Of a stretch of 48,237 nucleotides of DNA, positions 33,793 through 42,016 are shown in pieces. The stretch spans positions 1 through 48,237 of the forward strand of contig NZ_NWVL01000063.1 in assembly GCF_002382885.1 (NCBI RefSeq), in the 5' to 3' direction. The position numbers were made by a program, and so were the translations under genes. Below the pieces are notes generated by a model, which was not told the origin of the DNA, did no database searches, and saw only the letters and a list, made by a program, of their open reading frames with translations. Source of the stretch: Streptomyces sp. WZ.A104 (lineage in GTDB: Bacteria > Actinomycetota > Actinomycetes > Streptomycetales > Streptomycetaceae). Positions within the stretch are counted from its first letter, which is position 1; each line of letters begins with the position of its first letter.

Positions 33793-34665
33793 TCAGATGA
33801 CCGGAGGTCGGCCCAGCCTCGTCAGCCGCCACACCGTACGCCACTTCATCGGGCGGCGGGGGCCGCAGGGCGTCGACCAGCCTTCCCGGAAACCGCCGGA
33901 CCACGCCCGCAGTGCGGGCAACGACGGGCGTCTGACCAGGGTCAGCAGCAGCCAGACCCCCAGATAGAGGGGAACCAGCGGGGCGGGGAGGTTGCGGCGG
34001 GCGAGCCAGACCCGGTTGCGGGCCACCATGCGGTGGTAGACCGCGTGCCGGGAGGGGGCGGTGGTGGGGTGGTTCAGCACCATGTCCGCGCGATAGTCGA
34101 TCATCCAGCCCGCGTCCAGCGCCCGCCAGGCCAGGTCCGTCTCCTCGTGCGCGTAGAAGAACTCCTCCGGCAGCGGGCCGACCTCGGCGATGACCTTGGT
34201 CCGTACGGCGTTGGCGCCGCCCAGGAAGGTCGTCACGCGCGAGGAGCGCATCGGGTCGGCCGCCCGCAGCCGGGGTACGTGGCGGCGCTGGGTGCCGCCA
34301 GTGTCCGGGTCCGCGATCCGGAAGGTGATGATGCCGAGCTTCGCGTCCGCCTCGAACGCCCGGCGGCACAGTTCGGCGGTGTCCCGGTTCGGAAGCAGCC
34401 CGTCGTCGTCCAGGAAGAGCAGGGCGTCCACGTCGGCCCCGCACGGGCCGAACGCCTCGATGCCGACGTTGCGGCCACCGGGGATGCCGAGGTTCTCCGG
34501 CAGCTCCACGGTGCGCACCCCGGCCGGGACGTCCGGGACCGGGGCGCCGTTGCCGACGACCACGACCTCGATCCGGTCACCGTGCTGGGCGGTGACCGAA
34601 TCGAGGAGGGCGCGGAGCTCGTCGGGGCGGTTGCCCATGGTGATGATCACCGCGCCCAGTTTCAT
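33793..34665 (-). CDS. Family 2 glycosyltransferase
   Basis: A 290-residue GT-A fold enzyme. VVVVGNGAPVPDVPAGV and LPENLGIPGGRNVGIEA are the nucleotide-sugar region of rhamnosyltransferase-like GT2 enzymes. The metal-binding DxD lies in LLFLDDDGLLPN (Asp86-88). FLGGANAVRTKVIAEVG and FFYAHEETDLAWRALDAGW supply the catalytic ED. A hydrophobic stretch near residue 230 may contact the membrane. The donor and acceptor are unknown; context suggests sugar addition to the envelope product made by the neighbouring CDP-alcohol enzymes. It begins 8 bp after the upstream gene. Confidence 0.9.
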   Translation of the reverse strand: MKLGAVIITMGNRPDELRALLDSVTAQHGDRIEVVVVGNGAPVPDVPAGVRTVELPENLGIPGGRNVGIEAFGPCGADVDALLFLDDDGLLPNRDTAELCRRAFEADAKLGIITFRIADPDTGGTQRRHVPRLRAADPMRSSRVTTFLGGANAVRTKVIAEVGPLPEEFFYAHEETDLAWRALDAGWMIDYRADMVLNHPTTAPSRHAVYHRMVARNRVWLARRNLPAPLVPLYLGVWLLLTLVRRPSLPALRAWSGGFREGWSTPCGPRRPMKWRTVWRLTRLGRPPVI

Positions 34666-34673
34666 GGCAGACG

Positions 34674-35453
34674 TCACTTCAGCCTGCTGGACGCCAGGAC
34701 GGAGACCAGGTGCAGCAGGGTCTGGAGCAGCGCGATACCGGCCAGGACGGCCGTGGCCAGGCGGGTGTAGAAGAGGTCGCCCCCGATGGTGTCCAGGATC
34801 GCCACCAGCAGGATCAGCAGCGAGGCCTCGATCCCGAGGATCAGCCGGTGGAACTTGAGCGCTCCGGCGGCCCGGCGGGCCAGGGCCATGCCGGAGGAAC
34901 GCGGCTCGGATGCCGCCTCCTTGACCGGCGGCAGCCCGCCCTGGTGACGGGCCACGCCGACCAGGTCCGTCTCGGCCTTGATCAGGATCGCGCCGAGCGC
35001 GGCGAGCGTGCCGAGGAACGCCCAGAGCCAGTCGATCCGGCCCTCGCCCCAGATGTCGGCGGCGCGCAGGCCGAGGCCGACCAGCACCGCCGCGTCGCAC
35101 AGGTAGGCGGCGACCCGGTCCAGATAGACGCCGCTGAGCGAGTACTGCTTCTTCCAGCGGGCGAGCTCGCCGTCCACGCAGTCGAACAGCAGGTAGAGCT
35201 GGACCATGAGCACGCCGAGCAGGGCGCCGGGGATGCCCGGCACCAGGAGCGCCGGGGCGGCGAGCGCACCGGCGAGCGTCATCACGTACGTGACCTGGTT
35301 GGGCGTGACGCGCGTGTTCACCAGGTAGCGGTCCACGCGCAGGGAGACCTCACGCATGTACATGCGCCCGGCCCAGTGCTCGCCGCTGCGCCGGTCCTTG
35401 ACCCCCGGCGGGTGAACGACCGGACGGAGTTCAGCTACTGACGGTCTTGGCAT
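34674..35453 (-). CDS. CDP-alcohol phosphatidyltransferase-like membrane protein, incomplete motif
   Basis: 259 residues, about six transmembrane helices. The family motif Asp-x2-Asp-Gly-x2-Ala-Arg-x8-Gly-x3-Asp is at 91-112 (DCVDGELARWKKQYSLSGVYLD). The fourth aspartate, expected at 116 and held to be the catalytic base, is Ala116. Either the reaction differs or the protein acts as a partner of the larger paralogue upstream. It overlaps the preceding dehydrogenase gene by 23 bp. Family members transfer a phosphoalcohol from a CDP-alcohol to an acceptor alcohol. Confidence 0.85.
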   Translation of the reverse strand: MPRPSVAELRPVVHPPGVKDRRSGEHWAGRMYMREVSLRVDRYLVNTRVTPNQVTYVMTLAGALAAPALLVPGIPGALLGVLMVQLYLLFDCVDGELARWKKQYSLSGVYLDRVAAYLCDAAVLVGLGLRAADIWGEGRIDWLWAFLGTLAALGAILIKAETDLVGVARHQGGLPPVKEAASEPRSSGMALARRAAGALKFHRLILGIEASLLILLVAILDTIGGDLFYTRLATAVLAGIALLQTLLHLVSVLASSRLK

Positions 35454-36492
35454 AGTCGGCGTACGCGTCCCTGATCTGGTCGGTGGACAGGTTGAGGTGC
35501 TCCAGGACCGTGAAGCGTCCCGGGCGCGTCTGCGGCGCGTAGTCGACGGCCTTGACGAATTCGTCGACGCTGAAGCCGATCTCCTCCGGCAGGACCGGCA
35601 GACCGTGCCGGCGCAGTATCGACGCCATCAGGAGGGACTCCTGACGGGCGCCGCGCAGATGCATGGCGAAACAGGCGCCGAGGCCGACCTGTTCGCCGTG
35701 GCTGGCAGCGCGCTGCGGATAGAGCAGGTCGAAGGCGTGGTTGATCTCGTGACAGGCGCCGGACGCCGGACGCGAGTCGCCCGCGACCGACATCGAGATG
35801 CCGGTGAGCACGAGCCCCTCGGCCAGCACCTTCAGGAAGGCGTCGTCGCCGACCCCGCCGGGGTGGCGCAGCACGGCCTCACCGGCCTGGCGGGCCATCG
35901 CGGCCGCCAGGCCGTCGATCTCCTCGCCGTTGACCTCGTGGGCCAGCTCCCAGTCGGCGACGCAGGAGATGTTCGAGATCGCGTCGCCGATGCCGGAGCG
36001 GACGTACCGGGCGGGCGCCGCACGGATGATGTCGAGGTCGATGACCACGGCGATCGGGGTGGGGACCCCGTAGGAGCCCCGCCCGTTGTCGTTGTCCAGC
36101 GTGGCGACCGGGGAGCACAGTCCGTCGTGCGAGAGGTTCGTCGCGACGGCGACCATGGGCAGCCCGACCCGCGCCGCGGCGTACTTCGTCACGTCGATGA
36201 TCTTGCCGCCGCCGAGGCCGACGACGGCGTCGTACCGGTTGCCCTTGATGCCGTCGGCGAGCTTCACCGCGGAGTCGATCGTGCCGTCGGAGACCGGATA
36301 CCAGTCGGCACCCGGCAGGACCGGGGCGAGCCTCTCCCGCAGGGCGCGCCCGGAGCCGTCGCTGATCGCGATGGCGAGCTTGCCCGAGGAGGAGATCCGC
36401 TGATCGGCCAGGAGACCCGCCAGATCGTCCATGGCGCCGCGCCGGATGTCGACGACGACCGGGGACGGAATGAGCCGGGTCAGTACTGGCAC
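35431..36492 (-). CDS. Glycerol-1-phosphate dehydrogenase-like (iron-containing ADH fold)
   Basis: A 353-residue dehydroquinate synthase-like fold enzyme of the AraM/EgsA type. GLGGGKIIDVTKYAA is the NAD(P) pyrophosphate loop, and ATNLSHDGLCSPVATL is a hallmark of the glycerol-1-phosphate dehydrogenase group. Metal ligands are the Asp in GIGDAISN, the His in ACHEINHAFD and the His in ASHGEQVGLG. The likely reaction is reduction of dihydroxyacetone phosphate, or a related ketose phosphate, to a polyol phosphate that then feeds the nucleotidyltransferase. The GTG start overlaps the nucleotidyltransferase stop by 13 bp and has GGGAG five bases upstream. Confidence 0.85.
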   Translation of the reverse strand: MPVLTRLIPSPVVVDIRRGAMDDLAGLLADQRISSSGKLAIAISDGSGRALRERLAPVLPGADWYPVSDGTIDSAVKLADGIKGNRYDAVVGLGGGKIIDVTKYAAARVGLPMVAVATNLSHDGLCSPVATLDNDNGRGSYGVPTPIAVVIDLDIIRAAPARYVRSGIGDAISNISCVADWELAHEVNGEEIDGLAAAMARQAGEAVLRHPGGVGDDAFLKVLAEGLVLTGISMSVAGDSRPASGACHEINHAFDLLYPQRAASHGEQVGLGACFAMHLRGARQESLLMASILRRHGLPVLPEEIGFSVDEFVKAVDYAPQTRPGRFTVLEHLNLSTDQIRDAYADYAKTVSS

Positions 36493-37217
36493 GCGATCTC
36501 CCGGCCCTTGGCGAGGTCGTCGTGGTTGTCGATCTCGACCCAGGTCACGGTGCCGATGGGGGCCACGTCGACGGTGAAGCCGCGGTTCACGAGCTCCTGG
36601 TAGCCGTCCTCGTAGTAGAGGTCGGGGTCGCGCTCGAAGGTGGTCTTCAGCGCGTCGGCGAGCTCCTCGGCGGCCTCGGGCTCGATGAGGGTGACGCCGA
36701 TGTACTCACCGGTGGCGGTGGCCGGGTCCATCAGCTTGGTGATGCGCTGGACGCCCTTGCCCTCCTCGGTGATGACCTTCATCTCCTCGTCGGCGAGGTT
36801 CTTCTCGGTGTCGAGCGCGAGGATGATCTTCTGGCCCTTGCCCCGGGCGTCCAGGAGGGTCTTCTCGACGGAGACCGGGTGGACGGTGTCGCCGTTGGCG
36901 AGGATCACACCGCGCTTGATGACGTCACGGGCGCACCACAGGGAGTAGGCGTTGTTCCACTCCTCGGCCTTGTCGTTGTCGATGAGCGTGAGGGTCAGGC
37001 CGTACGTGGCCTCCAGCTCGGCCTTGCGCGCGTAGACGGCCTCCTTGCGGTAGCCGACGACGATCGCGACCTCGGTGAGTCCGACCTCCGCGAAGTTGGC
37101 GAGCGTGAGGTCGAGGACGGTCTTGTCGCCGTCGACAGGGACGAGCGCCTTGGGGAGCGTGTCCGTGTAGGGGCGCAGACGTCGTCCTGCACCGGCTGCC
37201 AGTACGAGGCCGATCAT
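36480..37217 (-). CDS. Sugar/polyol-phosphate nucleotidyltransferase
   Basis: A 245-residue NTP_transferase-fold enzyme. The signature VLAAGAGRRLRPYTDTLPKAL, then GYRKEAVYA, WNNAYSLWCARD and ILANGDTVHP resemble CTP-using enzymes such as inositol-phosphate or phosphocholine cytidylyltransferases. It lacks the left-handed beta-helix of GlmU. I infer that it makes the CDP-alcohol donor for the neighbouring CDP-alcohol phosphotransferases. It has an AGGAG site before the ATG and a 4-bp overlap with the upstream gene stop. Confidence 0.87.
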   Translation of the reverse strand: MIGLVLAAGAGRRLRPYTDTLPKALVPVDGDKTVLDLTLANFAEVGLTEVAIVVGYRKEAVYARKAELEATYGLTLTLIDNDKAEEWNNAYSLWCARDVIKRGVILANGDTVHPVSVEKTLLDARGKGQKIILALDTEKNLADEEMKVITEEGKGVQRITKLMDPATATGEYIGVTLIEPEAAEELADALKTTFERDPDLYYEDGYQELVNRGFTVDVAPIGTVTWVEIDNHDDLAKGREIACQY

Positions 37218-39046
37218 GCGAGTTCTCCTTCGTCGTGTACGGCGGGGGCCGAGGAGGACACCCAGAAGCGGATGGACTCCACGAGCACCACCAGAGCCAC
37301 GGCGACCGCGAGCGCGGTCAGGGCCGTGGTGAAACCTGAGGTGTGGGTGAGTACGGCGGCGAGGACGGCCACCAGCGCGGTACGGCCCTCGTGTCCACCG
37401 ATCGTCCGCGCCAGCCACTGGGGCGGCGCGCCGGTGCCTCCGCGAATGCGGTACACCGTGTCGTAGTGATGGTAGGCGACGGCCGAGACGAGCCCGAAGG
37501 CCGCCGGAACGGCGTGGGGGACGTCGCTGCGGGCCGCCAGCACGAGGATCGTGACGTACTCCGCGGCCCGGAAGAGCGGCGGCACCAGCCAGTCCAGCGC
37601 ACCCGTGAGCGGGCGGGCGACGGCGAGGCCGGAGAGCAGGACGTACACCGCGGCGGCGGCGACGGTGAGCCAGCTGCCGTACGGGAGGAGGAGGGCCCCG
37701 CCGACCATCACGAGGGTGCCGAGCAGGGCGAGGGCCGGGGCCGTGAACGCGCCCCGGAGTCCGGGGGCGACCGCGGCGACGGCCTGTGCCAGGGGCCCGG
37801 AGTCGGCGAGGTCCGCGAGGGCCTGCGCGGCACGGTCGGTACGGCTGGCCCGGCGGGTCAGCGAGCGCAGCAGGCGGCCCGCCGTGGTGTAGCAGGCGGC
37901 CAGGCCGCAGCCGACGAGCAGGGCGTAGAAGACGATGCGCGGGGTGGTGAGCGCGGTGAGCACCGCGATCATGGCCCAGCGCTCACCGATCGGCAGCACG
38001 ATCATCCGGCGTACCCAGACCGTCCAGCCGACGCTGTCGAGCCTGCCGGAGAGGGCGGCGGTGGGGCTGGTGTTGGCGACCGCGTCGTGGTTGGCCTCGT
38101 TGAACGAGAAGTCCACGACATGGCGGCAGGCCTGGAGGACCATGGCGCCGAGCGCCAGGACCCAGACGTCATCGCCGCCCCGTACGGCGCCGATGGCGAG
38201 GCCCGCGTAGTACGCGTACTCCTTGGCCCGGTCGAAGGTGGCGTCCAGCCAGGCGCCCATCGTGGAGTACTGGAGCGAGTAGCGGGCGAGCTGCCCGTCG
38301 GTGCAGTCCAGCACGAAGGAGACCAGGAGCAGGAGTCCGGCGGCGATGTAGCCGCCCCGGGTGCCGGTCGCCGCGCTGCCCGCCGCGATGAGCGCGGTGA
38401 TCAGCGAGGCGGTGGTGACCTGGTTCGGGGTGAGGCCCCGGCGGGCGCACCAGCGGGCGATGTAGCGGGAGTAGGGGCTGATGCAGAAGGTGGTGAAGAA
38501 CCCGTCGTGGGCCTTGACCGCGCTGCGCAGCCGTACCGCCTCGTCGTCGACCGCGTCGCGGGCCGTCTCGGCGACCGCCCGCTGTCCGGCGTCGGTGGGG
38601 ACGGCGGCGGTGAGCGAGCCGAGTTCGGGGCGCTTGACGGCGACGCCCTCGGCGTCCAGGGCTACGGCGATGCGGCCCGGGACGGTGCGGTCCTCGGGAG
38701 CGGGGTCGGCGTCCGGTTCGACGACGGGGGCGCCCGCACCGACGGCGGCCGTGGCGCGGTGCAGCGCGCGCAGCAGGGCGCCGCGCGCCTCCGGCTGAGC
38801 GGTGAGCGCACCGGGGACGGCGGCGGCGGGGAAGCGGGGGTCGGTCAGGCCGAGCCGCAGTGCGTGCACGTGGCCCACGAAGCGGGGGTCGACGAGCGCG
38901 ACGCGACGGCCCGCCGGGACAGCGGCGAGGAGGGCTGCGGCGTCACCGGCGTCGACGGCGGTCTGCACGTCGAAGCCCAGGGACCGCAGATCGTCCGCGA
39001 GCGACGATCCGGGTACCGGCGCACCGGTGAGGATGGCGGTCGACAG
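37214..39046 (-). CDS. DUF5941/CDP-alcohol phosphotransferase, probable CTG start
   Basis: 610 residues if begun at CTG 39046. The N-terminal ~150 residues form a small Rossmann-like domain (TAILTGAPVPGSSL, VALVDPRFVGHVHALRLGLTDPRF). A CDP-alcohol phosphotransferase domain follows with the complete motif Asp247-x2-Asp250-Gly-x2-Ala-Arg-x8-Gly-x3-Asp-x3-Asp (DCTDGQLARY, MGAWLDATFD). The C-terminal third is a multi-helix membrane region of the DUF5941 type. AAGGAG lies nine bases before the CTG, an in-frame stop lies just upstream, and the first canonical codon (GTG 38968) would delete 26 residues of coding-looking sequence. It is first in the leftward set. Confidence 0.85.
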   Translation of the reverse strand: MSTAILTGAPVPGSSLADDLRSLGFDVQTAVDAGDAAALLAAVPAGRRVALVDPRFVGHVHALRLGLTDPRFPAAAVPGALTAQPEARGALLRALHRATAAVGAGAPVVEPDADPAPEDRTVPGRIAVALDAEGVAVKRPELGSLTAAVPTDAGQRAVAETARDAVDDEAVRLRSAVKAHDGFFTTFCISPYSRYIARWCARRGLTPNQVTTASLITALIAAGSAATGTRGGYIAAGLLLLVSFVLDCTDGQLARYSLQYSTMGAWLDATFDRAKEYAYYAGLAIGAVRGGDDVWVLALGAMVLQACRHVVDFSFNEANHDAVANTSPTAALSGRLDSVGWTVWVRRMIVLPIGERWAMIAVLTALTTPRIVFYALLVGCGLAACYTTAGRLLRSLTRRASRTDRAAQALADLADSGPLAQAVAAVAPGLRGAFTAPALALLGTLVMVGGALLLPYGSWLTVAAAAVYVLLSGLAVARPLTGALDWLVPPLFRAAEYVTILVLAARSDVPHAVPAAFGLVSAVAYHHYDTVYRIRGGTGAPPQWLARTIGGHEGRTALVAVLAAVLTHTSGFTTALTALAVAVALVVLVESIRFWVSSSAPAVHDEGELA

Positions 39047-39263
39047 ACGAACTCACTCCTTGGCGCTGACGGGGGACGACACACGACGGCACGGCCACGG
39101 GGCCTGCCTGCGGCATGTCGGCTGAGGCTATCGGATGAACGGAAGGCCGAGTTCACCACCCGTTCGCGCGCTGTTCGGGTGGGCCTGATCGGGCCGGGGC
39201 CGTTCGCGATCATCATCATGGATCGGTGCCCGGCCGACAAACCGCGAGCCGGCGGCCTGAAAA

Positions 39264-39287
39264 GGGACAGCCCTTAGGCTGACGGCC
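39264..39287 (+). promoter_or_regulatory. Leaderless-type promoter of galE
   Basis: TAGGCT at 39275-39280 is followed by seven bases and the ATG, with no Shine-Dalgarno. The preceding GGGACAGCCCTTA also occurs at the right end of the inverted-repeat element near 8800. Confidence 0.55.
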
Positions 39288-40274
39288 ATGACATGGCTGA
39301 TCACAGGCGGGGCGGGATACATCGGGGCGCACGTGGCACGGGCCATGGTCGCGGCGGGAGAGCGGGTCGTGGTGCTCGACGACCGCTCCACGGGCGTCGT
39401 GGACCGGCTGCCGGAAGCCGTCACGCTGGTGGTGGGCTCGGCCTCCGACCGGGAGCTGCTGGACCGGGTGCTGTCCGCACACACGGTGAGCGGTGTGGTG
39501 CATCTCGCTGCGAAGAAGCAGGTCGGCGAGTCCGTGGAGAAGCCGCTGCTGTACTACCGGGAGAACGTCGCGGGACTGGCCGTCCTGCTGGAGGCCGTGG
39601 TCGCGGCGGGCGTGCGGCGCTTCCTCTTCTCCTCCTCGGCGGCCGTCTACGGCGTACCGGATGCGGAGCTCATCACCGAGGAGACGCCCTGCCGGCCGAT
39701 CAACCCGTACGGCGAGACCAAGCTCGCCGGTGAGTGGCTGGTGCGGGCCACCGGGAAGGCCCACGGGATCTCGACCGCCTGTCTGCGGTACTTCAACGTG
39801 GCGGGCGCGGCGGCTCCCGAGCTGGCGGACACCGGGGTCTTCAACATCGTTCCGATGATGTTCGAGCGGCTGACGCACGGTGAGGCCCCGCGGATCTTCG
39901 GCGACGACTACGCGACGCCGGACGGCACCTGTGTCCGTGACTACATTCACGTCGCCGACCTGGCCGAGGCGCATCTCTCGGTCGCCCGGCGGCTCGGCGG
40001 GCGGGACGGCGACCTGACGGTGAACGTCGGCCGGGGCGAGGGTGTCTCGGTACGGGAGCTGGCCGAGGTGATCGGCGAGGTGACCGGGCTCGGCCCGAAG
40101 CCGGTGGCCGAGGCGCGCCGCCCCGGTGACGCACCGAGGGCGGTGGCGTCGGCCGCGCGGATCACCGAGGAGCTGGGCTGGACGGCTCGGCGGAGCGTGC
40201 GCGAGATGGTGGAGTCGGCCTGGGAGGGCTGGTGCCTGCGTCACCCGGAGGCACACTCCGGGCAGCCTCGGTGA
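39288..40274 (+). CDS. galE: UDP-glucose 4-epimerase
   Basis: 328 residues, extended SDR. It interconverts UDP-glucose and UDP-galactose. TGGAGYIGAHV is the NAD motif. The active site is SSSAAVYG with the Tyr-x3-Lys in NPYGETK. LRYFNVAGA and FGDDYATPDGTCVRDYIHV are typical of GalE. It is divergent from the envelope-polymer genes and transcribed alone, closed by a hairpin at 40320. The product could serve the glycosyltransferase across the divergent promoter, which is an inference from position. Confidence 0.93.
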   Translation: MTWLITGGAGYIGAHVARAMVAAGERVVVLDDRSTGVVDRLPEAVTLVVGSASDRELLDRVLSAHTVSGVVHLAAKKQVGESVEKPLLYYRENVAGLAVLLEAVVAAGVRRFLFSSSAAVYGVPDAELITEETPCRPINPYGETKLAGEWLVRATGKAHGISTACLRYFNVAGAAAPELADTGVFNIVPMMFERLTHGEAPRIFGDDYATPDGTCVRDYIHVADLAEAHLSVARRLGGRDGDLTVNVGRGEGVSVRELAEVIGEVTGLGPKPVAEARRPGDAPRAVASAARITEELGWTARRSVREMVESAWEGWCLRHPEAHSGQPR

Positions 40275-40319
40275 GCGGTCCGGGCGCACCTCCGAACCCC
40301 CGCCCGCGATCATCCCGGC

Positions 40320-40354
40320 GCTCTGACCTGCGGAACGTTTTCGCAGGTCAGAGC
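40320..40354 (+). terminator. Hairpin downstream of galE
   Basis: Perfect 13-bp arms (40320-40332 and 40342-40354) around a 9-nt loop (GAACGTTTT), 46 bases after the galE stop. It could also be an operator for the following CDF gene. Confidence 0.65.
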
Positions 40355-40465
40355 ATATGACAACGGTGTTCAGTACCGTGTTGCCGGATACCCCCCACCC
40401 GTAGTTCACTGGCCACGTCGGGCGGTTCGTCCCGGCGTTGTCGTACGGACCTGGAGGGGTATCTC

Positions 40466-41407
40466 ATGGGGGCTGGCCACGATCACGGGCATACGCACGG
40501 CGGACCGCCCCCGACGGGGACCGCGGCCGCCGCGTACCGGGGCAGGCTGCGAATCGCCCTCACCATCACGCTGAGCGTGATGGTCATGGAGATCGTCGGC
40601 GGTCTGCTGTCGAACTCGCTCGCCCTGATCGCTGACGCGGCCCATATGGCCACCGACGCCCTGGGGCTGGGGATGGCCCTGCTCGCCATCCACTTCGCCA
40701 ACAAGCCGGCCGGCCCGAACCGCACCTTCGGTTTCGCCCGCGCCGAGATCCTGGCGGCACTGGCCAACTGTCTGCTGCTGCTCGGCGTCGGCGGCTTCCT
40801 GCTCTTCGAGGCGGTGGACCGCTTCATCACGCCGGCCGAGACGAAGGGCGGACTCGCCATCGCGTTCGCCGCGGTCGGCCTGGTGGCCAACATCGTCTCG
40901 CTCTCCCTGCTGGCGCGCGGGCAGCAGGAGAGCCTGAACGTGCGGGGCGCCTATCTGGAGGTGCTGGCCGACACCCTGGGCTCGCTGGCCGTGATCATCT
41001 CGGCGGGCGTCATCATGGCGACCGGCTGGCAGGCCGCCGACCCGATCGCCTCGCTGGTGATCGGCCTGATGATCGTGCCCCGGACCGTGAAGCTGCTGAG
41101 GGAGACCCTGAACGTGCTGCTGGAGGCGGCACCCAAGGGCGTGGACATGGCGGAGGTACGGGAGCACATCACGGAGCTGCCCGGGGTCATCGACGTCCAC
41201 GATCTGCACGCCTGGACGATCACCTCGGGGATGCCGGTGCTCTCCGCGCATGTGGTGGTGCACCAGGAGATGCTCGACTCGATAGGGCACGAGAAGCTCC
41301 TGCACGAACTCCAGGGCTGCCTGGGCGACCACTTCGACGTGGAGCACTGCACGTTCCAGCTGGAGCCGAGCGGCCACGCGGAGCACGAGGCCAGGCTCTG
41401 CCACTGA
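40466..41407 (+). CDS. Cation diffusion facilitator (zinc/cobalt exporter, CzcD-like)
   Basis: 313 residues. A His-rich N-terminus (GHDHGHTHGG) precedes six transmembrane helices and a cytosolic C-terminal ferredoxin-like domain. Metal sites are visible in SLALIADAAHMATDALGLGMALLA (helix II) and in EVLADTLGSLAVIISA (helix V). The C-terminal domain has DVHDLHAWTI and ends with an HCTFQLE strand and further histidines. It should export Zn2+ or a similar ion in exchange for protons. The ATG at 40466 has GGAGGGG about seven bases upstream. Confidence 0.93.
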   Translation: MGAGHDHGHTHGGPPPTGTAAAAYRGRLRIALTITLSVMVMEIVGGLLSNSLALIADAAHMATDALGLGMALLAIHFANKPAGPNRTFGFARAEILAALANCLLLLGVGGFLLFEAVDRFITPAETKGGLAIAFAAVGLVANIVSLSLLARGQQESLNVRGAYLEVLADTLGSLAVIISAGVIMATGWQAADPIASLVIGLMIVPRTVKLLRETLNVLLEAAPKGVDMAEVREHITELPGVIDVHDLHAWTITSGMPVLSAHVVVHQEMLDSIGHEKLLHELQGCLGDHFDVEHCTFQLEPSGHAEHEARLCH

Positions 41408-41409
41408 GA

Positions 41410-41869
41410 CGGGGGCGGGGGCGGTGCCACGCGGCCGCGTTCCCGACCCCGGACGAGGCCGATCTCGTGTACGCGTTGCGTGCGGACCCCGAGGCGTGGC
41501 TGCCGGATCTCGGTTACGTCGCCGAGGCCCCGGACGGGTCCCTCGCGGCGTACGCGCTGCTGACCCGCTGCCGGGTCGGCGACGCCCCGGCGCTCGCGCC
41601 GGCCCCAATGGCCACCTCCCCCGCGTTCCAGCGGCAGGGGGCCGGGCAGGCCGTGGTGCGGGCGGTGCTGGATGCCGCCCGGGTCCGCGGTGAGGTGCTG
41701 GTGCTCGGTCACCCCGATTACTACCCGCTTCGGATTCGTCCCGGCGTCGCGCTACGGGATCCGCGCCGGGTTCGAGGTTCCGGACGAGGCGATGATGGCG
41801 CTGGTGCTGGACGGTTCCGTCCCGGTTCCGGCGGGCATGATCCGCTATCCGGCGGCCTTCGGGGTCTGA
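41410..41869 (+). pseudogene. GNAT N-acetyltransferase (YhbS-like), frameshifted and 5'-truncated
   Basis: The first frame reads AFPTPDEADLVYALR, then the acyl-CoA region PAFQRQGAGQAVVRAVLDAAR and VLVLGHPDYYP. At about 41731 the match switches to another frame, RFGFVPASRYGIRAGFEVPDEAMMALVLDG, ending RYPAAFGV and a stop at 41869. Two bases appear to be missing from a CCGCGC-type run (here CCCGCTTC). The N-terminal ~25 residues and a usable start are also absent; the gene begins right after the CDF stop. Two separate lesions argue for a real pseudogene rather than a sequencing error. Confidence 0.8.
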
Positions 41870-42016
41870 CGCCCCGTCCGTTCCGCCGCGCTCGCAGGGC
41901 GCGGCGGGGCGGACATGCCCGGAGCCGAAGTACGGACAAGCGGCTTTTGTACGGCAGACTTGACCGGACTCCAGGGGCCCGGCGCACGAGGCCGGGGACC
42001 AAAGCGAAGGATGGGT

